This document shows positions 1 to 6,757 of a stretch of 12,293 bases of DNA, in pieces. The DNA lies in the NCBI GenBank assembly GCA_026397575.1, contig JAPLUP010000248.1:1-12293 (forward strand). The letters run 5' to 3'. Source of the stretch: Candidatus Zixiibacteriota bacterium. GTDB lineage: Bacteria > Zixibacteria > MSB-5A5 > CAIYYT01. Position 1 is the first letter of the stretch. Each line of letters opens with the position of its first letter. Below the pieces are notes generated by a model. It did no database searches. It had not been told where the DNA came from and saw only the letters and a program-made list of their open reading frames with translations. The position numbers and the translations under genes are program-made.

Positions 1-413
1 GTCAGACCGACCATTTGAGTCAGATAACTGAGGGTGGTTTCTCCCGCATATGATTGCCAGTTGGTGTTGGTCATGAAACTGACCGCTGTGTTGAAAGAGA
101 GCGCCCAGGGGACGTTGGGCAGGTGCTGTGGATTCAGCGGCAGCCCATGTTGCGTGATTTGGAGAATAAATACGATCAAGAATCCAAGGCCATTAAACCA
201 CAAGAGAGACGCGGCATACTGTTTCCATGACATTTCATGGTCTGCGCTTATGCCGCAGAGTCTATAAGCATTCCGCTCCAGCCATCCCAATGGACGCGAG
301 AGAACATGAGGTTGGCCGGTAAATACTCTCGCCATAAACTGCCCCAGGATTGGAGCCAGCACGATAAGTGCAATGACATAGGCTAGTATCTGCAATATGT
401 CGCGAGTGGACAT
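1..413 (-). CDS. kdpA: KdpA, K+-transporting P-type ATPase channel subunit (N-terminal fragment)
   Basis: KdpA is the potassium-selective membrane channel subunit of the KdpFABC high-affinity K+ uptake ATPase. Only the first 137 codons lie in the window; the gene runs off the left edge. The translation starts MSTRDILQ and has a hydrophobic first helix (about residues 5-27), then the KdpA-typical ERNAYRLCGI and MSWKQYAASLLWFN blocks, LPLNP, and the first selectivity-filter region FNTAVSFMTNTNWQSYAGE, with TTLSYLTQM after it. These match the E. coli KdpA N-terminus block by block as I remember it. The ATG at 411-413 gives the canonical N-terminus; the ribosome-binding site before it is weak. 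The 69 bases between the tRNA gene and this start contain no recognisable kdpF. kdpB and kdpC would be expected beyond the left edge. Family identification is very secure. Confidence 0.95.
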   Translation of the reverse strand, partial: MSTRDILQILAYVIALIVLAPILGQFMARVFTGQPHVLSRPLGWLERNAYRLCGISADHEMSWKQYAASLLWFNGLGFLIVFILQITQHGLPLNPQHLPNVPWALSFNTAVSFMTNTNWQSYAGETTLSYLTQMVGL

Positions 414-482
414 CCGTCAACTCTACTGGAATTTCTTAGGATTGAACACAGTGGCCTTCCCCGGAAAAAGCGGGAATCAAAA

Positions 483-555
483 TGGAGCAGAGCGGGATCG
501 AACCGCCGACCTGTACGTTGCGAACGTACCGCTCTCCCAACTGAGCTACTGCCCC
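483..555 (-). tRNA. tRNA-Ala, anticodon CGC
   Basis: The minus strand folds into a complete cloverleaf. The 7-bp acceptor stem GGGGCAG/CTGCTCC contains the G3:U70 wobble that identifies alanine tRNAs. The D-arm is GCTC...GAGC. The anticodon stem GTACG/CGTAC carries loop TTCGCAA, so the anticodon is CGC (reads GCG). The T-arm is GGCGG-TTCGATC-CCGCT, and the discriminator base is A at 483. The 3' CCA is not encoded (the next bases are TTTT), so it would be added after transcription. The gene is 73 nt and sits alone between the EamA transporter gene and kdpA on the same strand. No clear promoter or T-rich terminator is visible beside it. Confidence 0.96.
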
Positions 556-568
556 ATACTTACGACAT

Positions 569-596
569 CCAATCAGGCAAACACTTGCCCGATTGG
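569..596 (-). terminator. 12-bp hairpin between the EamA gene and tRNA-Ala
   Basis: Positions 569-580 pair with 585-596 around a four-base loop; on the minus strand all 12 pairs form, one as G.U. It lies 41 bases after the EamA stop and 13 bases before the tRNA 5' end. Placement suits a terminator of the transporter gene or a processing signal ahead of the tRNA. There is no following T-run, so an intrinsic terminator is not certain. Confidence 0.4.
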
Positions 597-636
597 CGCA
601 CGTGGCGATGTCAAGATACATGCCGGCAGGGTTTCG

Positions 637-1503
637 TCAAGGCGAAACTTTCCGCTCGTGGCCGAAAGAAAACGCAATTGCCGCGAAGATCAGCGCGGCT
701 CCCAGCACGGTCATCAATGTTGGCGACTCTCCGAACAGCATCAGCGCCCAGACACTTGCCATGATCGGTTCGCCGAGATTCATAGTCCCTACCAAATGTG
801 CTTTGAAATGCTTGAGCGAGTAATTGTACAGTGAGTGCCCGAGCAGGGTGGGAACGAAAGCCAGCAGGACAAACCAGAAGTAGTCGTGTGTCTGTCCGGG
901 CAGGTGCGTCTTGCCAAATATGAACATCATGACTGTCAAGAGCAGCGCCGAAGTTGCGTAGAGCGGCATAGTGTAGTTGATCGTGCCGAGTTTGCCCACC
1001 AGCGTGCGCCCGATCAAGAGATAGAATGCGGCCAAAATCGCACCTGACAGCGCCAGCAGGTCGCCGACCAGATGTCCTTCCGATAACCGAAAATCTCCCC
1101 AACTAATCAGCGCCGCGCCGGTCAACGCCAGCACGATCGCGAGATAACCCCATTTGTCGACTCGCTCTTTTAGGATCACGTGCGCCAGAACCGTCAGAAA
1201 CAGCGGCTGGACCGTCACCAGCACCGTGGCGCTCGATACGGAGGTCAGCGTCAGTGCGGTGATCCAGACAGCAAAGTGTCCGGCCAGAAATGCTCCCGCC
1301 AAGGCGACCAACCAGCGCTCGTGCCCGCGTGGCAGGACAATTCGCTCCCGCTGCGACAGGTATACGGGCAACAATATCAGCGATGCGAAGATCATCCGAT
1401 AGGCAGCGATCACTAACGGATCGGAATGGCACAGGCGGATAAGAGGCGCGGCCCAACTGGCGGCGATCGTGGCAAAGGCGAGGATGAACAGGTTGCGGCT
1501 CAA
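637..1503 (-). CDS. EamA/DMT-superfamily inner-membrane transporter
   Basis: The 288-residue protein is almost entirely hydrophobic and has the length and two-fold repeat layout of drug/metabolite transporters with ten membrane helices: a first EamA repeat over about residues 5-135 and a second over about 147-280. Family-typical features are AYRMIFASLILLPVYL near helix 2, an ALTLTSVSSATVLVTVQPLF stretch ending the first repeat, and LGEPIMASVWALMLFGESP in the second. Members export amino acids, metabolites or drugs; the substrate cannot be read from the sequence. The start is a TTG (1501-1503): an in-frame TAG lies at 1519-1521, no ATG or GTG lies between, and a purine-rich AAAGGGA site sits a few bases upstream. 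The gene stands alone, bounded by the hairpin at 569-596 and by the repeat element and rrf2 terminator upstream. Confidence 0.9.
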   Translation of the reverse strand: MSRNLFILAFATIAASWAAPLIRLCHSDPLVIAAYRMIFASLILLPVYLSQRERIVLPRGHERWLVALAGAFLAGHFAVWITALTLTSVSSATVLVTVQPLFLTVLAHVILKERVDKWGYLAIVLALTGAALISWGDFRLSEGHLVGDLLALSGAILAAFYLLIGRTLVGKLGTINYTMPLYATSALLLTVMMFIFGKTHLPGQTHDYFWFVLLAFVPTLLGHSLYNYSLKHFKAHLVGTMNLGEPIMASVWALMLFGESPTLMTVLGAALIFAAIAFSFGHERKVSP

Positions 1504-1578
1504 AACGTCCCTTTCCGGCTACACGGAATCCGCGCAATGTAAGGCATCATTCCCGCAGAGACAATGTTATCGCCACCG

Positions 1579-1651
1579 GATATTGGGAGTGTTGAGAAAG
1601 TCTGGTAGTTTGTCATTCTGAACGCAGAGGTTTTCCAACAGTCCCGATATT
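1579..1651. repeat. 61-bp terminal-inverted-repeat element flanked by GATATT
   Basis: The core is 1585-1645. Its left end reads GGGAGTGTTGAGAAA; the right end, read on the other strand, is GGGACTGTTGGAAAA, an imperfect 15-bp terminal inverted repeat. It is flanked on both sides by the direct repeat GATATT (1579-1584 and 1646-1651), which looks like a target-site duplication. The middle contains TGTCATTCTGAACGCAGAGG. The ends match those of the larger element at 4304-4499, so both probably belong to one non-autonomous (MITE-like) family. It has no coding capacity. The rest of the gap between the EamA and rrf2 genes holds only the rrf2 terminator. Confidence 0.6.
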
Positions 1652-1698
1652 CTATCTCCCTGCGGCTAGGTCTGCTGATTAGGGCGCTGGCAAAAAGA

Positions 1699-1734
1699 CA
1701 AAAAAATGGGTGGCTGTCGCAAGGACAACCACCC
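1699..1734 (-). terminator. Rho-independent terminator of the rrf2-like gene
   Basis: On the minus strand an 11-bp stem (1724-1734 with 1708-1718, one G.U pair) closes a five-base loop (1719-1723) and is followed by ATTTTTTT (1707-1700). It begins 22 bases after the stop codon of the Rrf2-type gene. It is the clearest intrinsic terminator in the window. Confidence 0.92.
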
Positions 1735-1756
1735 GTCTGCGCAAAAACGCAATAAC

Positions 1757-2170
1757 CTACTTCTTGGCGCCGCGAAGCTTCACCATGGTCTCACTTTTGA
1801 GAATGGTCTTGAGCTGCTTCTGTAGCTTGTCCCAGAACGGGAACATGGTGCAGCGCCCTGATTTATCGCAGTCGCAACCGTCTTCGCCACGAACGCAAAG
1901 GTTGATCCCCAGTGGACCATCCATCGATTCGATGACATCAAGAACACTGACCTGATTGGGTGATTTGGCCATCTGGTACCCGCCGTGCACGCCCTGATAT
2001 GATTTGAGAATCTCGGCGCGGGTGAGCTCTTTGAGAATCTTCGCCAGAAAGTCGCGCGGCACGGATTCGGCTTCGGCGATAGCGTTGATCGAATTGCGTA
2101 TGTCCGTCGGCTGCTTGGAAATGTACAACACTGCTCGCAGCGCGTAGTCGGCTTTGCGGGAAATCTTCAT
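1757..2170 (-). CDS. Rrf2/IscR-family transcriptional regulator with four clustered cysteines
   Basis: This 137-residue protein has the standard Rrf2 N-terminus (MKISRKADYALRAVLYIS), a winged helix-turn-helix over about residues 1-65 including SVPRDFLAKILKELTRA and the wing VHGGYQMAK, and a dimerisation helix. Cysteines at 92, 99, 101 and 107 fall where IscR has its [2Fe-2S] ligands (Cys92, Cys98, Cys104), so cluster-dependent DNA binding is likely. The closest functional type is IscR or a related Fe-S, NO or redox sensor; which signal it senses cannot be decided from the sequence. The ATG has an AAGGAG site ten bases upstream. It is divergent from nadE across a 336-bp spacer and ends in a strong terminator, so it is monocistronic. 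The Fe-S genes at 6347-8214 are plausible targets by function, but they are more than 4 kb away and the link is inference. Confidence 0.9.
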   Translation of the reverse strand: MKISRKADYALRAVLYISKQPTDIRNSINAIAEAESVPRDFLAKILKELTRAEILKSYQGVHGGYQMAKSPNQVSVLDVIESMDGPLGINLCVRGEDGCDCDKSGRCTMFPFWDKLQKQLKTILKSETMVKLRGAKK

Positions 2171-2506
2171 GCTCGGTTCACTCCTTCATAAACTTAGTTT
2201 GCTATGTTATCTCTTAAACGACCGAAAGCTGAATAAGTTTCCACAGATTCCCTGCCTGCAGGGTTGCCAACTCAATCATCAACGGTCTTCTTTTACTCAT
2301 AAGTACGCAATTATAGACAGATTTTCTAACAATGTAAATAGATTTCTGGGTAAAGGATGAAAAAAAACCGGCCGGCCAGGTACCGGAAGATAGACAAATA
2401 TACAACGTCGGTCGATTATGCTACCGTCGCCAGCCGTTCGCTCAGAACAATCCAGTTGCATATTGCCCGACAATCGCTTAATTGACATCAACCTGTCGGG
2501 GAGAAC
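2171..2506. other. Divergent intergenic spacer between rrf2-like gene and nadE
   Basis: I see no credible gene in these 336 bp; short reading frames here lack ribosome-binding sites or overlap nadE. It must hold promoters for both flanking genes, but none is close to consensus. Notable features are the AAAC-TTA-GTTT palindrome near the rrf2 start (2190-2200), a small CCCTG...CAGGG hairpin around 2252-2265, and a GC-rich palindromic block (2368-2386) directly next to eight consecutive A's (2360-2367). The nadE ribosome-binding site GGGGAG lies at 2498-2503. Confidence 0.6.
2190..2240. promoter_or_regulatory. Candidate operator for the Rrf2-type regulator
   Basis: AAACTTAGTTT at 2190-2200 is an 11-base AAAC-N3-GTTT palindrome located 20 bases upstream of the regulator's ATG. 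Its AAACTTA half recurs inverted as TAAGTTT at 2234-2240. Rrf2 regulators commonly autoregulate through dyad sites near their own promoter. No match to a specific known Rrf2 operator is claimed. Confidence 0.22.
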
Positions 2507-4225
2507 ATGATCCGGATCGGACTCGGACAAATCAATCCTACCGTTGGCGATTTTGACGGAAACTCGCAAAAAATTGCCGGTTTTATTGCGGAGGCAAAGA
2601 CCCGGAAATGCGACCTCGTGCTTTTTCCGGAACTGGCGCTCTGTGGCTATCCGCCGGAGGATTTGCTGCTCAAAAGGGCGTTTGTCGGCGCAAACCGCCA
2701 GTACTTGCGCAAACTCTCGACCGTTTGTAAGGGGATCAATGTCATCTGCGGGTACGCCGGTTCGAGGTCGAACAAGGCATTTAATTCGGCCGCGGTCATT
2801 GGCGGCGGTAAAGTGTTGCTGTCCTACAACAAGATTGCCTTACCCAACTACGGGGTCTTTGATGAAAAGCGTTATTTCGTACCGGGCAATGAAGTTCCAC
2901 TGCTGCATCTCGGCAAGATACTGATTGGGATCAATATCTGCGAGGATATCTGGGTCTGCCCCGGGGTTACCGAACAGCAGGCAGCGCTTGGAGCACAATT
3001 GATACTCAATATCTCCTCATCGCCATACCACAAGCACAAGGCGGAGGAGCGGATTGAAATGTTGCAGGATCGCGCCCGAAGCAACCGATGCTATGTCGGC
3101 TACATCAACTCCGTCGGCGGACAGGATGAACTGGTGTTTGACGGCGCCTCACTGGTGATCGACCCAACCGGCAAGGTAATTGCCAGAGCGGCACAGTTTG
3201 CAGAAGAACTACTAGTCGTCGACATACCTGAGATCAAAGAACATCGTCGCGGTCGGCAGAAGCCTCGCGGTGGCGATGATAATACTCCTGCGCAAGGCTT
3301 TGCTGTCAAACAAGTGGAACTGAAAGCGCCGTTTGTCGGCAGACCGCGTCGTGCTCGTAAAGCCCAATGCGCAAAGCGGCTGGTTGACGCGGAGGAAGTG
3401 TATCAGGCGGTTACTCTGGGTGTGCGCGACTATATCCGTAAAAACGGTTTTAGACAAGCGATTATCGGTCTATCCGGTGGTGTCGACTCGGCGCTAACCG
3501 CCGCGATTGCCGTGGATGCGATCGGCAAGGAAAACGTGTTTACGTTGTTTTTGCCTTCACGTTATAGCTCCGAGCTATCCCGTGTCGCTGCCAAGCGGCA
3601 GGCACAACTGCTGGGAATCAGAATGGATACAGTGTCGATTGACGATCTTTTTGAGGAGTATGAGGAGACGCTGGCGCCGCTCTTTCGCGACTCCAAGTCC
3701 GGTCTGACCGAGGAGAACCTGCAGGCACGCATCCGGGGTAACATCTTGATGGCGTTCTCCAACAAGCTCGGCTATCTGGTACTGAGCACGAGCAACAAAT
3801 CCGAAGCGGCGGTCGGTTACACAACCCTTTACGGCGACATGGTTGGTGGTTTCTCCGTGTTGAAGGATATCCCCAAGACGCTGGTGTACAAGATCTGCGA
3901 GCATCTAAATCGTTCTCGGGGACGAGAAATCATCGCGCAGGAAATCATTGATCGCCCTCCCACGGCAGAGTTGAAGGACAACCAGTTAGACAGCGATTCA
4001 CTGCCGCCGTACGAAGTCCTCGACGAAATCCTGAGGTTGTATGTCGAGCTTGATTGGAATGATCATGAGATCATCGCCGCCGGATTTGATAGGAAGACGG
4101 TGGAACGTGTGATCCGGATGGTCGGAGCAGCGGAGTATAAGCGCCGGCAATCAGCGCCGGGCATCAAAATCACCCCTCGCGCTTTCGGCAAAGATCGTCG
4201 CTGGCCGATTACGAACAAGTTCTGA
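2507..4225 (+). CDS. nadE: Glutamine-dependent NAD+ synthetase
   Basis: This 572-residue enzyme makes NAD+ from deamido-NAD+ and ATP, using ammonia released from glutamine, the last step of NAD synthesis. The N-terminal nitrilase-type glutaminase domain (about 1-265) shows the full Glu-Lys-Cys triad: Glu42 in FPELALCGYPPEDLL, Lys109 in YNKIALPNYGVFDEKRYF and Cys145 in INICEDIW. The C-terminal synthetase domain (about 290-572) has the ATP-pyrophosphatase P-loop SGGVDSA (323-329), LSTSNKSE (426-433), GDMVGGF and DRPPTAEL. The length fits the shorter bacterial two-domain form. The ATG follows GGGGAG with a short three-base spacer. The gene is transcribed divergently from the rrf2-like regulator, and no ordinary terminator follows; the palindromic element at 4304-4499 may serve in that role. 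All key residues are present. Confidence 0.96.
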   Translation: MIRIGLGQINPTVGDFDGNSQKIAGFIAEAKTRKCDLVLFPELALCGYPPEDLLLKRAFVGANRQYLRKLSTVCKGINVICGYAGSRSNKAFNSAAVIGGGKVLLSYNKIALPNYGVFDEKRYFVPGNEVPLLHLGKILIGINICEDIWVCPGVTEQQAALGAQLILNISSSPYHKHKAEERIEMLQDRARSNRCYVGYINSVGGQDELVFDGASLVIDPTGKVIARAAQFAEELLVVDIPEIKEHRRGRQKPRGGDDNTPAQGFAVKQVELKAPFVGRPRRARKAQCAKRLVDAEEVYQAVTLGVRDYIRKNGFRQAIIGLSGGVDSALTAAIAVDAIGKENVFTLFLPSRYSSELSRVAAKRQAQLLGIRMDTVSIDDLFEEYEETLAPLFRDSKSGLTEENLQARIRGNILMAFSNKLGYLVLSTSNKSEAAVGYTTLYGDMVGGFSVLKDIPKTLVYKICEHLNRSRGREIIAQEIIDRPPTAELKDNQLDSDSLPPYEVLDEILRLYVELDWNDHEIIAAGFDRKTVERVIRMVGAAEYKRRQSAPGIKITPRAFGKDRRWPITNKF

Positions 4226-4303
4226 GATACCGAGGGTTTGGGGGCTAAATCTCTGCGTGTCTGCAAAACGATCGGATTCTGTTCTCTCCTCTCCCACCTC
4301 GGC

Positions 4304-4499
4304 GGGACTGTTGAAAAAGCCCAAACCGTGCCATTGCGAGGAGTGCTGGGTGCTGATGTGGGGTGGAGAGCACGACGAAGCAATCTCGATTTACGCTCTC
4401 CAGATGCAGGCGCGCAGATTGCTTCGTCGTCATTGCCCCTCCCTTCTCTCACCCGCCCTGACTCCTCGCAATGACCGCTCCGAGATTTTTCAACAGTCC
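4304..4499. mobile_element. MITE-like nested palindromic element (~196 bp)
   Basis: Three nested perfect inverted repeats are visible: outer 14 bp (4305-4318 with 4486-4499, GGACTGTTGAAAAA), middle 13 bp (4332-4344 with 4461-4473, CATTGCGAGGAGT) and inner 15 bp (4372-4386 with 4416-4430, ACGACGAAGCAATCT). The element can fold into one long hairpin with interior loops. It encodes no credible protein. The outer ends match those of the shorter element at 1585-1645. A TCGG tetramer sits just outside both ends (4299-4302, 4500-4503) but is one base off on the left, so a target duplication is doubtful. From memory, CATTGCGAGGAG and GAAGCAATCT motifs are common interspersed repeats in many environmental genomes. 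The remaining non-coding parts of the nadE-mscL gap (4226-4303 and 4500-4579) hold nothing else recognisable. Confidence 0.75.
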
Positions 4500-4579
4500 T
4501 CGGTAGCTCCGACCCATCCAAGAGGACGAGAGCAACCATCGTAACATAGATACACTAACCTGCTAACAGAGGAGGTTCG

Positions 4580-5032
4580 ATGCTGAAAGAGTTCAAGGAG
4601 TTTGCGATGCGTGGCAACGTCGTCGATATGGCGGTCGGTATCATCATCGGCGCGGCATTCGGCGGGATTGTCACTTCGCTCGTTGCCGACGTGATCATGC
4701 CGCCGATCGGGTTGCTTCTGGGCAACGTTGATTTCTCCAATCTCTTCGTAACCTTGAGAGATGGAGCCGTGGCTGGACCATATTCATCGGTGGCACAGGC
4801 CAAAGCTGCCGGCGCCGTGACTCTCAATTATGGTCTGTTCATAAACGCGGTGATCAGCTTCCTGATAGTTGCGTTTGCGGTCTTCATGCTGATTCGCGCG
4901 ATCAACAAACTGAAACGTCCGGAAGTCAAGCCCGCAGCAGCGCCTGTTACAAAAGAATGTGTTTATTGCTATTCTACGATTCCGATCAAGGCGGTCCGCT
5001 GTCCGGCCTGCACTTCGGAATTGAAAGCGTAG
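4580..5032 (+). CDS. mscL: MscL, large-conductance mechanosensitive channel with zinc-ribbon tail
   Basis: MscL opens under membrane tension to release solutes during hypo-osmotic shock. The 150-residue protein starts with the conserved amphipathic N-terminus [20 protein letters not shown], then the pore helix TM1 (about 15-42, [16 protein letters not shown] and DVIMPP), a periplasmic loop, TM2 (about 84-107) and a basic cytoplasmic end. The C-terminal part differs from E. coli MscL: the helical bundle is replaced by a short Pro/Ala linker and a CX2C-X10-CX2C motif (Cys127, Cys130, Cys141, Cys144) that should bind zinc. Similar tails occur, from memory, in MscL of several other phyla. The start is fixed by a strong GAGGAGG site four bases before ATG. 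It converges with the flavoprotein gene ending at 5141; no strong terminator is visible in the 108-bp gap. Confidence 0.95.
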   Translation: MLKEFKEFAMRGNVVDMAVGIIIGAAFGGIVTSLVADVIMPPIGLLLGNVDFSNLFVTLRDGAVAGPYSSVAQAKAAGAVTLNYGLFINAVISFLIVAFAVFMLIRAINKLKRPEVKPAAAPVTKECVYCYSTIPIKAVRCPACTSELKA

Positions 5033-5140
5033 CGATGACATCACGCCGGAAGGACCCGGTCGAAACCACAATGATAGATGCCACCTCGTTAGCGACGGCG
5101 TGGGGTTCCTATTCTGTCAGCTTATCGGAGAAGCTTGCAG

Positions 5141-5779
5141 CTACTTCCCTTTGCGGATATCGGTCGAATAGCCGGGGAATGTACTCGCTTCGGGATTGCA
5201 GTATTTCTTGGCGTTGTTGATTGCTGTCGCTGCTTCAGCACTGGCGATGGTGATAAAATTCATCTCTTTGGGTTTGGCAATGATATCACCACAGGCAAAC
5301 AAACCCGCGAGGTTGGTTTGCATGTGCGCATCGACGACGACACCAAGTTCGTTCGTTTTGAGGCCAATCTTCTTGAACGAATCGAGCAACACGTTGTACT
5401 TCTTCTGAAGATTCTGCAAAGTGCCGATTGCCAGCACCACGGTTGTGGAGAAATGATCGTTTTTGTCAGTCGTGATTTTCCAGACTTTCTTGGCATTGTC
5501 AAAGGCCAGCGCCGTAACCTTCTCGCCTTTGCAGATCGTATGGTCATACGCTGCCGCCTGCTCGATGAATCTTTCCGCCAGTCTTTCGGCGGTAATCAGC
5601 ACAAAACCGGCGACGTCACGCAACACTTCGTTGGGATATTCATGCACCAATGCGCCACCAAGGACCTTGGTCGCTTCGATAACTTTGGTTTTAGCATCAC
5701 GTAGACCGGCATAGAAGGACCCGAACAGTCCCGCCGGCCCACCGCCGATAATCGTGATGTCATAAACTTCTGTTGGCAT
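5141..5779 (-). CDS. Ferredoxin-NADP reductase/thioredoxin reductase-like flavoprotein lacking the NADPH domain
   Basis: The 212-residue protein resembles TrxR-type ferredoxin-NADP+ reductases (usually about 330 residues). The first FAD half is intact: ITIIGGGPAGLFGSFYAGLR (residues 9-28, dinucleotide motif GGGPAG 12-17), LGGALVHEYPNEVLRDVAGF (40-59) and the half-end motif VVLAIG (114-119). The second FAD half follows at once: GVVVDAHMQTNLAGLFACGD (146-165) and IASAEAATAINNAKKY with the late FPGYSTD block. The whole intervening NADPH-binding domain, about 115-120 residues with its own GxGxxA/G motif, is absent, yet the frame is open throughout. The ATG has a very strong GGAGGAGG site. It is the last gene of the Fe-S/diiron cluster, 52 bases after the rubrerythrin-like gene. 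It may be a working FAD-only protein reduced by a partner, a decaying gene, or an assembly deletion. Confidence 0.8.
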   Translation of the reverse strand: MPTEVYDITIIGGGPAGLFGSFYAGLRDAKTKVIEATKVLGGALVHEYPNEVLRDVAGFVLITAERLAERFIEQAAAYDHTICKGEKVTALAFDNAKKVWKITTDKNDHFSTTVVLAIGTLQNLQKKYNVLLDSFKKIGLKTNELGVVVDAHMQTNLAGLFACGDIIAKPKEMNFITIASAEAATAINNAKKYCNPEASTFPGYSTDIRKGK

Positions 5780-5831
5780 TGTCGATTACCTCCTCCATTC
5801 CCTGAGCTTGCCTGGACGCCATTCGGCGCCT

Positions 5832-6329
5832 CTATTCCTCCATCATCGCTGAGCCGTCATAGCTGAACCAGTCGGTATGACCGCGTAAGGATTCACGCTC
5901 GGCGGCAAGCAACTCATAATGGCTATCTTCTTCGGCGACCAACTCGGCGAAGACTTCTCTAATGTCCTTGTCGGCGGCTTTGTCCTCACCGGATTTGTAA
6001 TGTTTGGCGGACAACCGCTCGGCTTCCATAGCCAACTCGATGAGCCGAAACTTATCTTTCTCTGCCAGCGGCTTATCACCGAAAGCATCCTTAAAGACAC
6101 CAAGTCCTTGGGACGGCAAGTCTGTAACTTCATTGCCGACACACTTAGCGTAAAGAGTACGCAACCGGCGCTCGTGATTCATTTCGTCATTTGCCAGTTG
6201 CTCGACTTTTTTGCGCGCGTCAGGACGCAGGATTTTCTGCGCCAGCGTTGAATAGAAGTTCTGTCCCTCGATTTCGGTCTTGATGCCGAACTTGATTATT
6301 TCCGCGATTTCATGTTTGGGGTCGGACAT
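5832..6329 (-). CDS. Rubrerythrin/ferritin-like diiron protein (no rubredoxin domain)
   Basis: The 165-residue protein is a predicted four-helix bundle with duplicated carboxylate/histidine iron-binding motifs: Glu19/Glu21 in KTEIEGQNFY, ExxH at Glu49-His52 (NDEMNHERRL), Glu102/Glu104 in AMEAERLSAKHY, and ExxH at Glu134-His137 (AEEDSHYELL). This is the rubrerythrin-family diiron pattern; such proteins detoxify peroxide or store and oxidise iron in anaerobes. The C-terminal rubredoxin domain of classical rubrerythrin is missing, so electrons must come from another protein, possibly the downstream flavoprotein (inference). The start ATG follows GGAG by seven bases. It lies 17 bases after iscU, surely in the same transcript. 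Confidence 0.87.
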   Translation of the reverse strand: MSDPKHEIAEIIKFGIKTEIEGQNFYSTLAQKILRPDARKKVEQLANDEMNHERRLRTLYAKCVGNEVTDLPSQGLGVFKDAFGDKPLAEKDKFRLIELAMEAERLSAKHYKSGEDKAADKDIREVFAELVAEEDSHYELLAAERESLRGHTDWFSYDGSAMMEE

Positions 6330-6346
6330 ATCATATCTCCATCGGA

Positions 6347-6757
6347 TTATACTTCGAAGCTTTCGGGCTTCTGTTCCTGCGACCGGTTATACTGCTCCAG
6401 CGCCTTGAGCAGCGCCTCTTCGGCCATCACCGAACAGTGCATCTTGACCGGTGGCAGACCGTCAAGCGCCTCGGCGACCGCCTGATTCGATATCGACTTG
6501 GCGTCCTCCAGCGACTTGCCTTTGAGCATTTCGGTCAGCATTGAGGAGGTGGCAATGGCGGCGCCACAGCCAAAGGTTTTGAATTTCGCGTCGACAATGA
6601 TGCCGTTTTCGATCTTGAGGTACAAGCGCATCATGTCGCCGCAAGCAGGGTTACCAACATCCGCCACGACGGTCGCGTCGGCAATCTCTCCCATGTTGCG
6701 GGGATTGACGAAATGATCCATCACTTTTTTGGAATATGGTGAAGCACCTTCAGGCAT
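6347..6757 (-). CDS. iscU: IscU/NifU N-terminal-type Fe-S cluster scaffold
   Basis: IscU assembles [2Fe-2S]/[4Fe-4S] clusters from iron and sulfur donated by its IscS partner and passes them to apoproteins. From the preferred start the protein is 136 residues: MPEGASPYSKKVMDHFVNPR, then the three cluster-ligand cysteines in GNPACGDMM, FKTFGCGAAIATSS and KMHCSVMAEEAL, with the conserved Asp of ACGD and the His before the last Cys. A longer in-frame start at 6793 exists, but it has no ribosome-binding site and adds 12 non-conserved residues. The ATG at 6755-6757 has GGGAG five bases upstream and begins where the family's conserved N-terminus begins. The usual LPPVK contact motif for HscA chaperones is present just before the third Cys. 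It lies downstream of the IscS-like gene across a 230-bp gap, so it may have its own promoter. Confidence 0.93.
   Translation of the reverse strand: MPEGASPYSKKVMDHFVNPRNMGEIADATVVADVGNPACGDMMRLYLKIENGIIVDAKFKTFGCGAAIATSSMLTEMLKGKSLEDAKSISNQAVAEALDGLPPVKMHCSVMAEEALLKALEQYNRSQEQKPESFEV

Noticed and set aside
414..482. Possible kdpF before kdpA
   Set aside because: The only short frame here is about eight codons and not hydrophobic.
34..834. Open frames on the plus strand across 34-267 and 397-834
   Set aside because: They are antisense to kdpA, the tRNA and the EamA gene, lack ribosome-binding sites and encode unrecognisable peptides.
4238..4544. Short open frames on both strands across the nadE-mscL gap
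   Set aside because: They are produced by the palindromic repeat, which reads through on both strands; there is no ribosome-binding site and no conserved protein.
5033..5140. Bidirectional terminator between mscL and the flavoprotein gene
   Set aside because: Only a 5-bp AGCTT/AAGCT stem with a seven-base loop and no T-run is visible; too weak to call.
5135..5704. 189-codon plus-strand frame opposite the flavoprotein
   Set aside because: The minus-strand frame has unmistakable FAD motifs and a strong ribosome-binding site; the plus frame is a shadow.
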